A stretch of DNA of 64,000 bases from Rhodospirillales bacterium (GTDB lineage: Bacteria; Pseudomonadota; Alphaproteobacteria; Rhodospirillales; Defluviicoccaceae). The translations under genes and the position numbers were made by a program. Location: NCBI GenBank assembly GCA_016710335.1, contig JADJXQ010000001.1:620001-684000 (forward strand), written 5' to 3'. The notes beneath the pieces are model-generated. The model was not told the DNA's origin and made no database searches. It saw nothing but the letters and a program-made list of their open reading frames with translations. This document shows positions 57,353 through 64,000 of this stretch, one piece after another. Every line of letters starts with the position of its first letter. Within the stretch, counting starts at the first letter, position 1.

Positions 57353-58222
57353 CTACGCCACCCGGCCGTAGAGGCCGGCCGGGCGCCACAGAAGGATCGC
57401 CGCCATCAGCCCGTAGACGGTCACCGCGGCGAAGTCTGGGAGGAACACCTTGCCGTAGACGTCGGCGAGGCCGATCAAGAGGGCGCCGACGAATGCCCCC
57501 TTGATGGAGCCGATGCCGCCGATGACGACGACGACGAAAGAGATGATCAGCACCTGTTCGCCGATTCCGGGATAGACCGATTCGACCGGCGCCGCGATGA
57601 TGCCGGCCAGCGCCGCGAGGGTCACGCCGATCGCGAAAACGGTGGCGAAAAGAAGCCCGGTGTTGATCCCAAGGCACTGCACCATCTCCGGATTGGAGGC
57701 GCCGGCGCGGATCCACATGCCGAGGCGGGTGCGCTGGATCAAAAGGTACAAGGCGCCGGCGATGGCGAGGCAGCAGGCCGACAGGAACAGCCGGTAGACC
57801 GGATAGCTGAGCGTCTCCGTCAACGCCACCGAGCCGCTCAGCAGCGCCGGAATCGGCACGCCGTGCGGATCATCGCCCCACAAGAGCGACTGCAGTTCGT
57901 TGAAAATGAGAATGAGCCCGAACGTCAGCAGCACCTGCTGCAGATGCTCGCGGCGGTAAAGGTGGGAGATGAACACCCGCTCGACCACCAGCCCGAACAG
58001 CGCCGCCAGCGGCGCGCCGAGCAGAATGGCGCCAAAGATGCTGCCGGTCCATTGGGTCAGCGACAAGGCTAGATAGGCGCCGAGCATGTAGAACGAGCCG
58101 TGCGCCAGATTGATCACCCCCATGATCCCGAAAATGATGGTGAGCCCGCTGGCGATCAGGAACAGCAGCAGCCCGTACTGGAGCCCGTTCAGGGTCTGGA
58201 TGAGAAAGAACGTCGGGTCCAT
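57353..58222 (-). CDS. livH: Branched-chain amino acid type ABC transporter, permease LivH
   Basis: 289 residues from ATG 58222 (MDPTFFLIQTLNGLQYGLLLF); a TTG at 58231 is the alternative. LivH markers GIMGVINLAHGSFYMLGAY and IGGIGSIKGAFVGALLIG, about eight helices. It lies 104 bases after the binding-protein stop. Confidence 0.95.
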   Translation of the reverse strand: MDPTFFLIQTLNGLQYGLLLFLIASGLTIIFGIMGVINLAHGSFYMLGAYLALSLTQWTGSIFGAILLGAPLAALFGLVVERVFISHLYRREHLQQVLLTFGLILIFNELQSLLWGDDPHGVPIPALLSGSVALTETLSYPVYRLFLSACCLAIAGALYLLIQRTRLGMWIRAGASNPEMVQCLGINTGLLFATVFAIGVTLAALAGIIAAPVESVYPGIGEQVLIISFVVVVIGGIGSIKGAFVGALLIGLADVYGKVFLPDFAAVTVYGLMAAILLWRPAGLYGRVA

Positions 58223-58326
58223 CGCGCGCAACGGTTGGTTCGGTGCAGGGTGTACGGTCTCGTCGGGCAGGTGCGGGCGGCCGCCGCCCGTGAGCCGGGC
58301 AGCGGCCGCAGCATATCCAGGCCGGC

Positions 58327-59522
58327 TCAGCCGGTCATCTTGCAGCCTTTGGCCGGATCGGACAGGGCCTCCGCGGCCGTGCTGACGACCACGTTGTCGC
58401 CGTTGCGGACTTGGCGCAGGTAGATGTTCTGCACCGGATTGTGGGAGGGCGACAGCTTGAAGGGCCCCCGGGGCGAGGAAAACTCGGCCGCGGCCATGGC
58501 CTCTATGATCGCCTCCCGCTCGCCGGTGTCGCCCTGCACCGCCTCCAGCCCGATGCGGATCAATTCGCCCGCGTCGTAGCCCTGCACGGCGTAGACGTCG
58601 GCTTCCTTGCCGAACCTGTCCTTGTAGGCGGCGCGAAACGCCTTGTTGGCCGGAGTGTCGAGGCTATCTGCGTAATGCAGGGTGGTGCGGATTCCTTCCG
58701 CAGCCTCTCCTTGCGCGCCGGTGACGCCTTCCGTCAGGAACCCCGGCCCGACCAGTTCGATGCCCTGGAGGCCGGCTGCATGCCAGTCCTTGACAAACTT
58801 GACGGCGCCGCCGCCGGCGTAGAACGAATAGACCGCATCGGGCTTGATGGAGGCGATCTCGGTCAGCGCCGCCTGGAAGTTCACTTCCGGAAACGTAACG
58901 CCGATCTCCTTGACGATGGTGCCGCCGGCCGGCAGGAATCCGTCCTTGAACCCCTGCTCCATTTCCTTGCCGGCTGCGTAGTTCCACGAGCACAGCACGA
59001 CGTTTTTTTTGCCTTCGTCGACCAGGATCTTGCCCAAGGGATGGCCCGGCTGCCAGTTGGAGAACGACGTGCGGAAGATGTTGGGTCCGCACAACGGGCC
59101 GGTCACCGCATCGGCGCCGGCGTTGGGGTCGATGGTGATGGTGCCCTCCTCGCGGGCGATCTTGACCATCGCCATGGCGACGCCGGAGTGCACCGGTCCG
59201 ACCAGGAAATCCACCTTCTCCTGGTTGATGAGCTTGGTAGTCAGTTCCGCGGCCTTCGGCGGCGACGCTTCGCTGTCGACCTTGATCAGCTCGACCTCCC
59301 GGCCGCCCAGCTTGCCGCCGGTCTCGGCGAGCTTCAGCTCGACGGCGTTGGTGATGGCGTCGCCGAGCGCCGCGTAGGTGCCGCTGTAGGGCAGCAGAAA
59401 ACCGATACGCACCTTGGCCTGCTGACCGATGGCGATCGGGTCGGGATGACGGACGCGACGGCGGCCGCGGTGGCGAAGCGGAGCGTATCACGGCGCGAAA
59501 TGCCGGCCGTTCGATCGTGCAT
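58327..59522 (-). CDS. Tat-exported ABC substrate-binding protein, signal peptide out of frame
   Basis: The mature binding protein (about 361 residues, LivK/periplasmic binding type I: RIGFLLPYSGTYAALGDA, FLVGPVHSGVAMA, PNIFRTSFSN, GYDAGELIRIGLEA) is in one frame from 59412 to 58327. In the other frame ATG 59522 has GGAGGA upstream and reads MHDRTAGISRRDTLRFATAAA then VASVIP, a twin-arginine signal. A one-base change near 59440-59447 joins VIP to DPIAIGQQAKVRIG and gives a typical exported protein. Possible cargo: branched-chain amino acids, amides or aromatic acids; not decidable. It is the first gene of livKHMGF. Confidence 0.85.
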
Positions 59523-59883
59523 GATTTTTCCTCCTGCCGATGGTCCGCCTTGTCGCGGACACGTGCGGCGCAATTTTCCGGCCCCCCTGCGGCCCGTGCG
59601 CCGATCTCTTGTGCGGCACTAGAGTATCATCATGGGGATGCGACGCACAATATTGAACTGAAGCCAACATGCATAATGATTCATCTTGTGGCGCCGCACC
59701 GACATCGATTTGCCGGATCGAGAACTGGTATAGCCGTTGTTTTCACGCGCGGCTTTGGCGGAGCCGTCGGTTCCCTCTTGTTGACCGCCGAACATGCATT
59801 ATAATGCAGGATCGGCAGTGGCCGCGGCAACGTTCCCCGCAATGTCCACCGGTGGTGGCCGGGGCAGGTTCCAGGTGGATTAC
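59523..59883. other. Divergent promoter region between livK and the thioesterase
   Basis: 361 bases. Holds a plus-strand promoter-like pair TTGTTG (59778), 16 bases, TATAAT (59800-59805) and a palindrome TGCATTATAATGCA; a related sequence TGCATAATGATTCA lies at 59670-59683. No gene seen. Confidence 0.5.
59795..59808. promoter_or_regulatory. 14-bp palindrome over a minus-10 box
   Basis: TGCATTATAATGCA is a perfect palindrome containing TATAAT. A second, imperfect copy TGCATAATGATTCA lies about 125 bases upstream. This arrangement suits a repressor of the thioesterase-like gene or of the divergent livK. Confidence 0.5.
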
Positions 59884-60339
59884 ATGAGCGACGCACACCC
59901 GCACTCCGACCAGTGGATCGCGAGCTTCCTCGGAGCCGTCATGGCCTCCGAGTACGACCCCGAGGCAACCATGAACTCTCGCCTCTACATCGAGCGCTTC
60001 GATCAGGCGACGTGGTTCCTGATGCACGCCATCGGCTTCAGTCCGCGCTCGGTGAAGGCGTCCGGGCTGCGGATCGCCGTCGTCCGTCAGCACTTCCAGT
60101 ACGTGCGGGAGTTGCGCGGCGGCGAACTGGTGCGCATCCAGAGCGGCTTCATCGCCGTCGGCAAGAAGCACCTGCGTTTTCTGCACCGGATGTTCGACGT
60201 GGAGAGCGGCGTGCTGGTGGCGACCAGCGACGTCACCGCCGTTCAGGCCAGCCTGGAGACCGGCAAGACGGTGCCGCTGGCGTCCGAGCAGATCGAGCGC
60301 GCCAAGGCATTCACCATCACCGACGCCACGATCGAGTAG
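59884..60339 (+). CDS. Thioesterase-like (hotdog fold) protein
   Basis: 151 residues from ATG 59884 (AGGTGG upstream; longer starts at 59842 and 59794 lack a ribosome site). The pattern EYDPEATMNSRLYIERFDQATWFL, then IGFSPRSVKASGLRIAVVRQHFQYVRELRGGELV and FLHRMFDVESG, is the hotdog acyl-CoA thioesterase type (YbgC/FadM-like). The catalytic Asp of the usual DHMGHMN site is replaced by Asp-Pro-Glu-Ala, so activity is uncertain. Alone, divergent from livK. Confidence 0.75.
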   Translation: MSDAHPHSDQWIASFLGAVMASEYDPEATMNSRLYIERFDQATWFLMHAIGFSPRSVKASGLRIAVVRQHFQYVRELRGGELVRIQSGFIAVGKKHLRFLHRMFDVESGVLVATSDVTAVQASLETGKTVPLASEQIERAKAFTITDATIE

Positions 60340-60471
60340 CGCCGGCATCCATGGGGCACGTCATTGCGAGCCTTTGCGCCGCCGACGCACGGCAATCCAG
60401 CAACATGACGCCGAGCGACGGAACCTGATCATGACCCGTAGCGGAAGCAAGCGGATGGTAGCTTTACAGTC

Positions 60472-60502
60472 GTAGGTCGGAATAGCCGAAGGCGTATTCC
60501 GA
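60472..60502. repeat. REP-like hairpin 2 with GTAGG foot
   Basis: GTAGG (60472-60476), then stem TCGGAATA/TATTCCGA, inner GCC/GGC, bulged G on the 3' side and a GAA loop. It lies 48 bases before the RAYT gene and fits REP elements mobilised by RAYTs, which recognise a GTAG foot. Confidence 0.85.
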
Positions 60503-60549
60503 AGCATGAAGCCGATCGGATACGCTGACGAGAAGAACGGGGTCGACCC

Positions 60550-60996
60550 ATGCCCGATTTCCGCCGCCATCGCGTGCCGGGCGGTTGCTATTTCTTCACC
60601 GCCAATCTCCTGCAGCGGCGCGGCAACACGTTGCTTGCCGACCGGATCGACCTGTTGCGCGACGCGGTTCGGCGGGTTCGGCAGAGCCGTCCCTTCGGCA
60701 TCGACGCCTGGGTCGTGCTACCGGACCACCTGCACGCCGTTTGGACACTCCCGCCGGGCGACGCCGACTTTTCGACCCGCTGGCGTCCGATCAAGACCGT
60801 TTTCGCCCGCGGCTTGCCGAAGACGGAGCGATTGTCGCGCGTCCGCCACGCCAACGGCGAGCGCGGCATCTGGCAGCGCCGCTTCTGGGAGCATGCGATC
60901 CGCGACGACGAGGATTTCGCGGCGCATGTGGACTATGTGCATTTCAATCCGGTCAAGCATGGCCTCGTCGCGTCGCCGGCGGATTGGCACAATTAG
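60550..60996 (+). CDS. REP-associated tyrosine transposase (RAYT)
   Basis: 148 residues, domesticated IS200/IS605-like Y1 transposase. Metal-binding HUH as HLH in WVVLPDHLHAVWTLPP, and the catalytic-tyrosine helix DYVHFNPVKHGLV. It begins MPDFRRHRVPGGCYFFTANL, as RAYTs do. RAYTs are single-copy and vertical, not free insertion sequences; they act on REP hairpins such as those at 60472 and 54384. Confidence 0.92.
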   Translation: MPDFRRHRVPGGCYFFTANLLQRRGNTLLADRIDLLRDAVRRVRQSRPFGIDAWVVLPDHLHAVWTLPPGDADFSTRWRPIKTVFARGLPKTERLSRVRHANGERGIWQRRFWEHAIRDDEDFAAHVDYVHFNPVKHGLVASPADWHN

Positions 60997-60998
60997 AT

Positions 60999-61817
60999 TC
61001 ATTTCCAGTACTCAGCACAATCCCGTGCCAAACCGAGTTGAACCAAATCATCTCCAGAAAGATAGTACATTTCATATGCTGGCGTCTCTTCAGCTCTCGT
61101 CAGTACGGAATCTGGTATTCGCAGCGAACGTAGTGAGGACAACAAATCGTCAGTTGCCATTTTCCCGATATACCTGCCAAGTTGGCTATCACGGCTGGCA
61201 GGCGCACTAGCCCTGTGGAAGCCGAACCGCGCGTCAGCCGCGACAAACAAACGTTCGGCAGAAAGAGCGACGATGACACACGCGCTTTCGCAGTTCTCGT
61301 CTACTAGCACATCAATTTGGCGCTCTCTTAGGATCCGCCCAATTTCGATTGCAGCATCAAGCAGCCCACCCTCGCTACTCAGCAGAATTGCTGAACTTGG
61401 CTCGCGATCCAAGACAGATTGGAGGGAAACGAGTGTTTCGTAGCCAATTTCACCGTTCAGTACTGCAAAGCCCCGATCAACTTGAACTTTCGTTCCGTCC
61501 GCATCGTGTGCAGCTCGCATTATTTCGAGAGACGGCTGGAAGTTCACAATCCGTCCTATTGCGATTCCTCCGTGCGGCACAAGCAGGAGAAGACATGCGA
61601 GTGCCGCAAGTGACCGCGGCAGGTGGATTTCGCCGTTCACCTCAGTGTTGGCCAATACCGCGACAGCGATACCCAGAAGAAAGAAGGCCAAACACAGGGT
61701 GCTGAGGATTCCGTGGGTCGTGACAACGTCATCCGCTAGGTAGCTAAATGAACCCGCTCCAACCGAACAAATCCCACTAGCCAAGAGCAGCATGACGGAC
61801 GCAACGAAGTATCGCAT
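60999..61817 (-). CDS. Membrane-anchored ClpP/SppA-class serine protease-like protein
   Basis: 272 residues. Three or four N-terminal helices (signal-like MRYFVASVMLLLASG, then LCLAFFLLGIAVAVLA and AALACLLLLVPHG), then a ClpP/crotonase-like domain: ILLSSEGGLLDAAIEIGRIL, DVLVDENCESACVIVAL (nucleophile Ser in CESAC) and ARFGFHRA. This is the COG3904-type periplasmic ClpP-like protein. Third gene of a lower-GC group with GYF_2 and RDD proteins. Its stop is 2 bases from the convergent RAYT stop. Confidence 0.8.
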   Translation of the reverse strand: MRYFVASVMLLLASGICSVGAGSFSYLADDVVTTHGILSTLCLAFFLLGIAVAVLANTEVNGEIHLPRSLAALACLLLLVPHGGIAIGRIVNFQPSLEIMRAAHDADGTKVQVDRGFAVLNGEIGYETLVSLQSVLDREPSSAILLSSEGGLLDAAIEIGRILRERQIDVLVDENCESACVIVALSAERLFVAADARFGFHRASAPASRDSQLGRYIGKMATDDLLSSLRSLRIPDSVLTRAEETPAYEMYYLSGDDLVQLGLARDCAEYWK

Positions 61818-61835
61818 CTACGATCGCACTTCGAT

Positions 61836-62486
61836 TCAGAGTCCGCCCATCGCGTTTAACCCACCAAGAACAATTACAGTAAGGAGGATTCCAACAACAT
61901 TGAGGACGTACTGAGATGTGCCGCTCGGTCGGTGCCAAACAATATAATTTCCCTGGTCCCAACTTGTCGATTTATTCTTACTCAGAGCCTTGTATGAGAA
62001 CCATAAAGTAAAAAGCGCGACAACTGGAATCCCCAGACCAAGACCTTTCAATAGCACAGTGAAATCTCGAGACAGTCCTGCCCCTATCCCAAGTTTGGTA
62101 CCGTCAAGCCTAGTGACCTTCACTCCAAAAATCCATTTACCCAATGTAAAACCGCTTACTCCAATCAACGAGCCATTCAAGAAGCTGGCAAAAATAGCCG
62201 TCAATACAGCATCAACGATTCGCGCTCCATCGGCTTCGAAGAATAGGAAAAACTCGTCGGCCGAAGCCGGGGCGATGGCGTAGAACGCTACAGCAATCAA
62301 CAAGAACATGATCGACCCATTCAGGGAGGTATCAAGCATTCGCGCGCCATAGCGTCTCCATGGGGTAGGGGGCAGTGCGAGCCATCCAGAGGGGGAAACT
62401 CCTGGTGTCGGGCCAGTCTCAGCTTCTTTTGAATCGATCTTTTTTTCTGCCAACAGAGTGGAAGCATCAGCCTCATTCAACTCCAC
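61836..62486 (-). CDS. RDD-family membrane protein
   Basis: 216 residues. Cytoplasmic start of about 45 residues, then the RDD core: PWRRYGARMLDTSLNG (first helix, with Arg-Asp-type motif), GKWIFGVKVTRLDGTKLG and SRDFTVLLKG, five helices in all. It overlaps the GYF_2 gene by 10 bases. RDD proteins may be Na+/H+ or compatible-solute-linked transporters or anchors; not decidable. GC content is visibly lower than the flanking genes. Confidence 0.85.
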   Translation of the reverse strand: MELNEADASTLLAEKKIDSKEAETGPTPGVSPSGWLALPPTPWRRYGARMLDTSLNGSIMFLLIAVAFYAIAPASADEFFLFFEADGARIVDAVLTAIFASFLNGSLIGVSGFTLGKWIFGVKVTRLDGTKLGIGAGLSRDFTVLLKGLGLGIPVVALFTLWFSYKALSKNKSTSWDQGNYIVWHRPSGTSQYVLNVVGILLTVIVLGGLNAMGGL

Positions 62487-62782
62487 TGCGCCAGAAATCT
62501 GGCGGGCGGGATGCTGCCATCCAAACTGCCACCGGTTTCAGCGGCCGGTGAAGGGTCTGCATCGTCTGTCAGTTCCAGTTCGCCAAAAGGCACCCATGTC
62601 TCGTTGTTGGCGGCTCTTACGAGGGTACCGGCACCTAGCAATCCAGAGCTAGCCAGCTTGACTAGCCTGTCAGCGCTGAATGGGCCTACCTCGTTTTCCC
62701 CATCGTGATAATAGTACAAAATCAATTTTCCCCGCAGTACTGAAAAAAACGCACGAAGCTGATAGTAGGGCGATTGTGCCAT
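62477..62782 (-). CDS. GYF_2-domain protein
   Basis: 101 residues. GYF_2 (DUF4339) domain: LYYYHDGENEVGPFSADRLVKLA, GTLVRAANNETWVPFGEL, a peptide-binding module of bacterial membrane complexes, then a Pro/Glu/Ala tail. Start ATG 62782 has no clear ribosome site; TTG near 62725 (before ILYYYHDG) is an alternative. Its end overlaps the RDD gene, so one operon. Confidence 0.8.
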   Translation of the reverse strand: MAQSPYYQLRAFFSVLRGKLILYYYHDGENEVGPFSADRLVKLASSGLLGAGTLVRAANNETWVPFGELELTDDADPSPAAETGGSLDGSIPPARFLAQWS

Positions 62783-63758
62783 GGTAGAGAGCGGAGTTCA
62801 CACACTTCACACACCACTACCGGTCTTTCGCAATTATCTGTACGTCTGTTGCGCGATCTTTCAATGGTTGGGTCGGCGGGCTCGCCTCGGCGCTAACCTG
62901 ACAGGTTGATCTTACTAGTTGTGGCGGTAGTGCCGTCTTCACCACCGGCGCAGCCCTTCAAAATTCTAACGCTATCGTTCGATTTGCGAAAGCCGCCATA
63001 TGTATCGGTGAATTGAATGGCCGCTCCGTCCGCACTGCCGACAATGCGGATGTCACGATCTTCGTCGGCTCATGTCCAAATCTCCGCCATGCGGGCCTTG
63101 TATCGGGAACCGACGCGAGGAGGCTGGCAGCGGTCATTGTCACCCGCACGACCGCTCGAAGCTGAGCCTGACCGACACGCCCTTCACCTGAGCCGAAAGT
63201 CGGCGACCCAGCGGCGGCGCAACGGCGGGGACTTGCCTTGAACGGCGGTGCGGTCGAGGCCATAAACGGACGCAGTGCCGAAAGCGGCTTGGCGCGCACG
63301 CGGAGCGTCCTGGCGCCTGCTGCGCGGTCGTGCGGCAGAGAGTTTGAGAATAAATGCCGCTTTTGGTAGAATCGCGCGATATCAATGTGTTGCGGCCGAA
63401 AATGAGTACATCTGCATACATCTGCATACGTTTCCGGCGCGGATTTGGACACATCTCGTTTGATTTCAGGATTTTAAGCCTATTTTGCCTGTATCAAACT
63501 GCACAAGAATGGGGCGAAACGGCCCAAATCGCCGCAACATGTGGCCGGACGGGGAGGACATGGGCCGGGAAGTTCGCCTGCCGGTTGTGGGTTTGGTCGG
63601 TGCTGGGGCGCGGCATACCGGTGTCGCCCGGCCCGACCATCGTTGGCCGCTTCCGACAGGCGATCGCGGGGAGGCGGCGCTCATAAAGCGACCCGAGCAC
63701 GGCGTGACGCCTGGATTGCCGCGCCTGGACCGCCAACAGGCTTGTACTGACGGCTCTT
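62783..63758. other. Long stretch without a recognised gene
   Basis: Nearly 1 kb. It contains the dispersed repeat copy B (63408-63502). Open frames of 70-165 codons occur on both strands but share no family pattern, no ribosome sites and have mixed composition. It may be decayed sequence. Confidence 0.5.
63408..63502. repeat. Dispersed 95-bp repeat, copy B
   Basis: Gapless 70 percent match to 54607-54701. It begins with a tandem ACATCTGCAT-ACATCTGCAT. Neighbouring sequence does not continue the match. Confidence 0.7.
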
Positions 63759-64000
63759 TCAGCGGCCGGCTGGTCGCTCCGGCCCCGCCGGTATCGGGCG
63801 GACGAAGGCGATGCGCTGGGACGGGCGAAAGCCGCAGCGGTCGAGAAAGGCGAGCAGCGGCAGATCGTTCCAGTCGATCTGGGTGCGCACCCGCTCGACC
63901 CTCAGGGTCGCCAGATTGGCCAGCAACTGCGACATCAGCGCGACGCCGACGCCGTGGTGGCCGTAGCGGGGATCGACGCCGACGGTGTCGATGACGGCTT
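63759..64000 (-). CDS. GNAT-family acetyltransferase (N-terminus beyond window)
   Basis: Only the last 80 codons are in the window. VDPRYGHHGVGVALMSQLLANL is the acetyl-CoA-binding motif A (R/Q-x-x-G-x-G/A) and VRTQIDWNDLPLLAFLDRCGFRPS is motif B with the usual end of a GNAT domain. The substrate cannot be told. Stop TGA at 63761-63759. Confidence 0.85.
   Translation of the reverse strand, partial: AVIDTVGVDPRYGHHGVGVALMSQLLANLATLRVERVRTQIDWNDLPLLAFLDRCGFRPSQRIAFVRPIPAGPERPAGR

Noticed and set aside
62958..63452. 165-codon minus-strand frame as a gene
   Set aside because: No recognisable family, no ribosome site, and it begins within the dispersed repeat; listed only as empty stretch.

Overview
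The window is high-GC DNA from an alphaproteobacterium, most likely of the Rhodospirillales type. The inference rests on the murA - hisG - hisD - UPF0262 - low-Mr phosphatase - infA - maf - RNase E/G - yacG gene order, an entericidin-like lipopeptide, OpgG/OpgH, ThyX, and several promoter-like sites of the alphaproteobacterial general stress sigma factor EcfG (GGAAC-N16/17-CGTT). No plasmid, prophage or CRISPR signature was seen.

Layout. 0-13 kb (minus strand): one long operon-like run of SrfABC-type genes. In transcription order these are a SrfA-like protein with a C-terminal von Willebrand A (vWA) domain, a second SrfA-like protein, SrfB (actin/Hsp70-type ATPase), SrfC (P-loop GTPase-like), a membrane-anchored Sel1-like protein, a secreted vWA protein split by a frameshift, and an ABC ATPase cut by the window edge. 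Three of the products are single-pass membrane proteins with the same apparent topology (cytoplasmic head, long low-complexity linker, Cys-containing outside domain). This is the least understood system here. 13.3-20.7 kb (plus strand): housekeeping block flanked by tRNA-Thr and tRNA-Phe. 20.8-26.6 kb: SOUL lipoprotein, entericidin, AI-2E-type permease, a stand-alone KaiC-like double ATPase, and ThyX. 26.5-38 kb: envelope and stress block with a 24-residue membrane peptide, a three-gene DUF3618/holin-like/YqjD-like operon, M48 protease, glycine-zipper lipoprotein, amphipathic exported protein, MscS channel, OpgH/OpgG and RlpA. Four perfect and one near-perfect EcfG-type sites lie in front of these genes and entericidin.

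38-44 kb: P2-type cation ATPase, a second AI-2E-type permease, small membrane or exported proteins, hemerythrin. 44-48.5 kb (minus): acetyl-CoA synthetase, Rieske protein, EVE protein, YciI protein, GpsA. 48.8-54.4 kb (plus): MFS permease, then a biotin-dependent sodium-pumping decarboxylase operon (alpha, gamma, biotin carrier, beta) behind a promoter with two palindromes. 54.8-59.5 kb (minus): branched-chain amino acid type ABC transporter livHMGF with a Tat-exported binding protein whose signal peptide is out of frame. 59.9-64 kb: thioesterase-like protein, a REP-associated tyrosine transposase (RAYT) with a REP hairpin just upstream and a second one at 54.4 kb, a lower-GC islet (GYF_2 - RDD - ClpP-like), a largely empty stretch carrying one copy of a dispersed 95-bp repeat, and a partial GNAT acetyltransferase.

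Three genes (the vWA gene near 1.8 kb, rlpA near 37.56 kb, livK near 59.44 kb) have a frame break exactly between export signal or linker and mature domain. Either the sequence has indel errors or these are true breaks; reads would settle it. All family assignments come from reading motifs by eye, without database searches.
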